A stretch of 64,000 nt of DNA from contig CM055819.1 of the NCBI GenBank assembly GCA_029582265.1, positions 39,918,761 to 39,982,760 of the forward strand. The letters are read 5' to 3'. The stretch is from Zoroaster sp. YZ-2022. Taxonomy: Eukaryota; Echinodermata; Asteroidea; Forcipulatida; Zoroasteridae. Under the pieces are notes generated by a model. It ran no database searches and was not told the DNA's origin. It saw only the letters and a program-made list of their open reading frames with translations. Shown one piece after another: positions 63,704-64,000 of this stretch. The position numbers and the translations under genes were made by a program. Within the stretch, counting starts at the first letter, position 1; each line of letters begins with the position of its first letter.

Positions 63704-63976
63704 CTAATGAATAGTTTTGGCCAACGGTTTAACGATTGCTCAATGGACACTAACAGGACCAGACGCCAAAGAATCAAGAGAGATCTGCAGAAACCACAGA
63801 GCAAGGACCTTGCTCTATGCACAAACCAACCTTTGAAAGTTTCAGCTCGTTAAAAAAATTTACAACAAATTTTTGTTTAAATCTGAACATTATCAAAAAT
63901 CGTTTTTGAAAGGCAAACAAATACCTTACAATTAAATGTTTCAAAAATAAATTGTCAGAAGCTTGATTAAACAGTG

Positions 63977-64000
63977 AATAATAATAATAATAATAATGTG
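63977..64000. repeat. (AAT)n run, probable SINE end cut by the window
   Basis: AATAATAATAATAATAATAATG followed by TG, as at the 3' ends of the minus-strand SINEs at 15988 and 19638. Confidence 0.5.

Noticed and set aside
62243..64000. An upstream SLC5 exon before 62242
   Set aside because: I searched the minus strand for the expected TM2-TM3 coding segment with a phase-0 donor and saw none; the 5' exons are likely beyond the window.

Overview
The window is nuclear DNA of a multicellular animal. It holds two spliced protein-coding genes with small exons and long introns, SINEs with tRNA-like heads, LINE remnants, many short inverted-repeat DNA elements and long minisatellites. The repeat style and protein sequences suggest a marine invertebrate deuterostome. 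An echinoderm is my first guess; hemichordate and lancelet are not excluded. Nothing prokaryotic or viral is seen.

Gene 1 (plus strand, 215-25580) is a complete UTP6 gene, encoding an SSU-processome protein with HAT repeats. I could place all 19 exons with intact GT/AG junctions and consistent phases. They give 588 codons plus stop, close to the known length of animal UTP6. Gene 2 (minus strand, 62242-38882) is the last 13 recognised exons (539 codons plus stop) of an SLC5-family sodium-coupled solute transporter, most like the monocarboxylate/multivitamin branch (SLC5A8/A12/A6). Its first exons lie beyond the right edge. The genes converge tail to tail across about 13.3 kb of repeat-rich intergenic DNA. 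They work in unrelated processes (ribosome assembly and membrane transport), and I see no functional link.

Introns and the intergenic region are built almost entirely from repeats. (1) Several families of short elements start CCC and end GGG and are mostly flanked by TTAA, the pattern of piggyBac-type non-autonomous elements. (2) tRNA-headed SINEs occur, one with a seven-fold tandem head and one with an RTE-like 3' tail. (3) A degenerate Jockey/CR1-like LINE (58344-62005) sits inside one of the TTAA elements, and other LINE 3' fragments lie at 18.4, 52.3 and 56 kb. (4) Foldback elements carry a covarying stem-loop beside a CTGANGA...GAAAC signature that recalls hammerhead ribozymes of Penelope-like elements. 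(5) Other TIR families look Tc1/mariner-like, hAT-like or unclassified, including an 800-bp very GC-rich one at 30.7-31.5 kb. (6) Minisatellites have periods of 21, 40, 44-50, 58, 69, 81, 87 and 162 bp. The largest is a 67-unit, 40-bp array at 39.9-42.6 kb with higher-order structure.

I do not see a new multi-gene system. The most interesting material is the repeat biology: TTAA elements that contain minisatellites, the ribozyme-like foldbacks, nested insertions with readable target sites, and places where repeats touch splice sites of the two genes.
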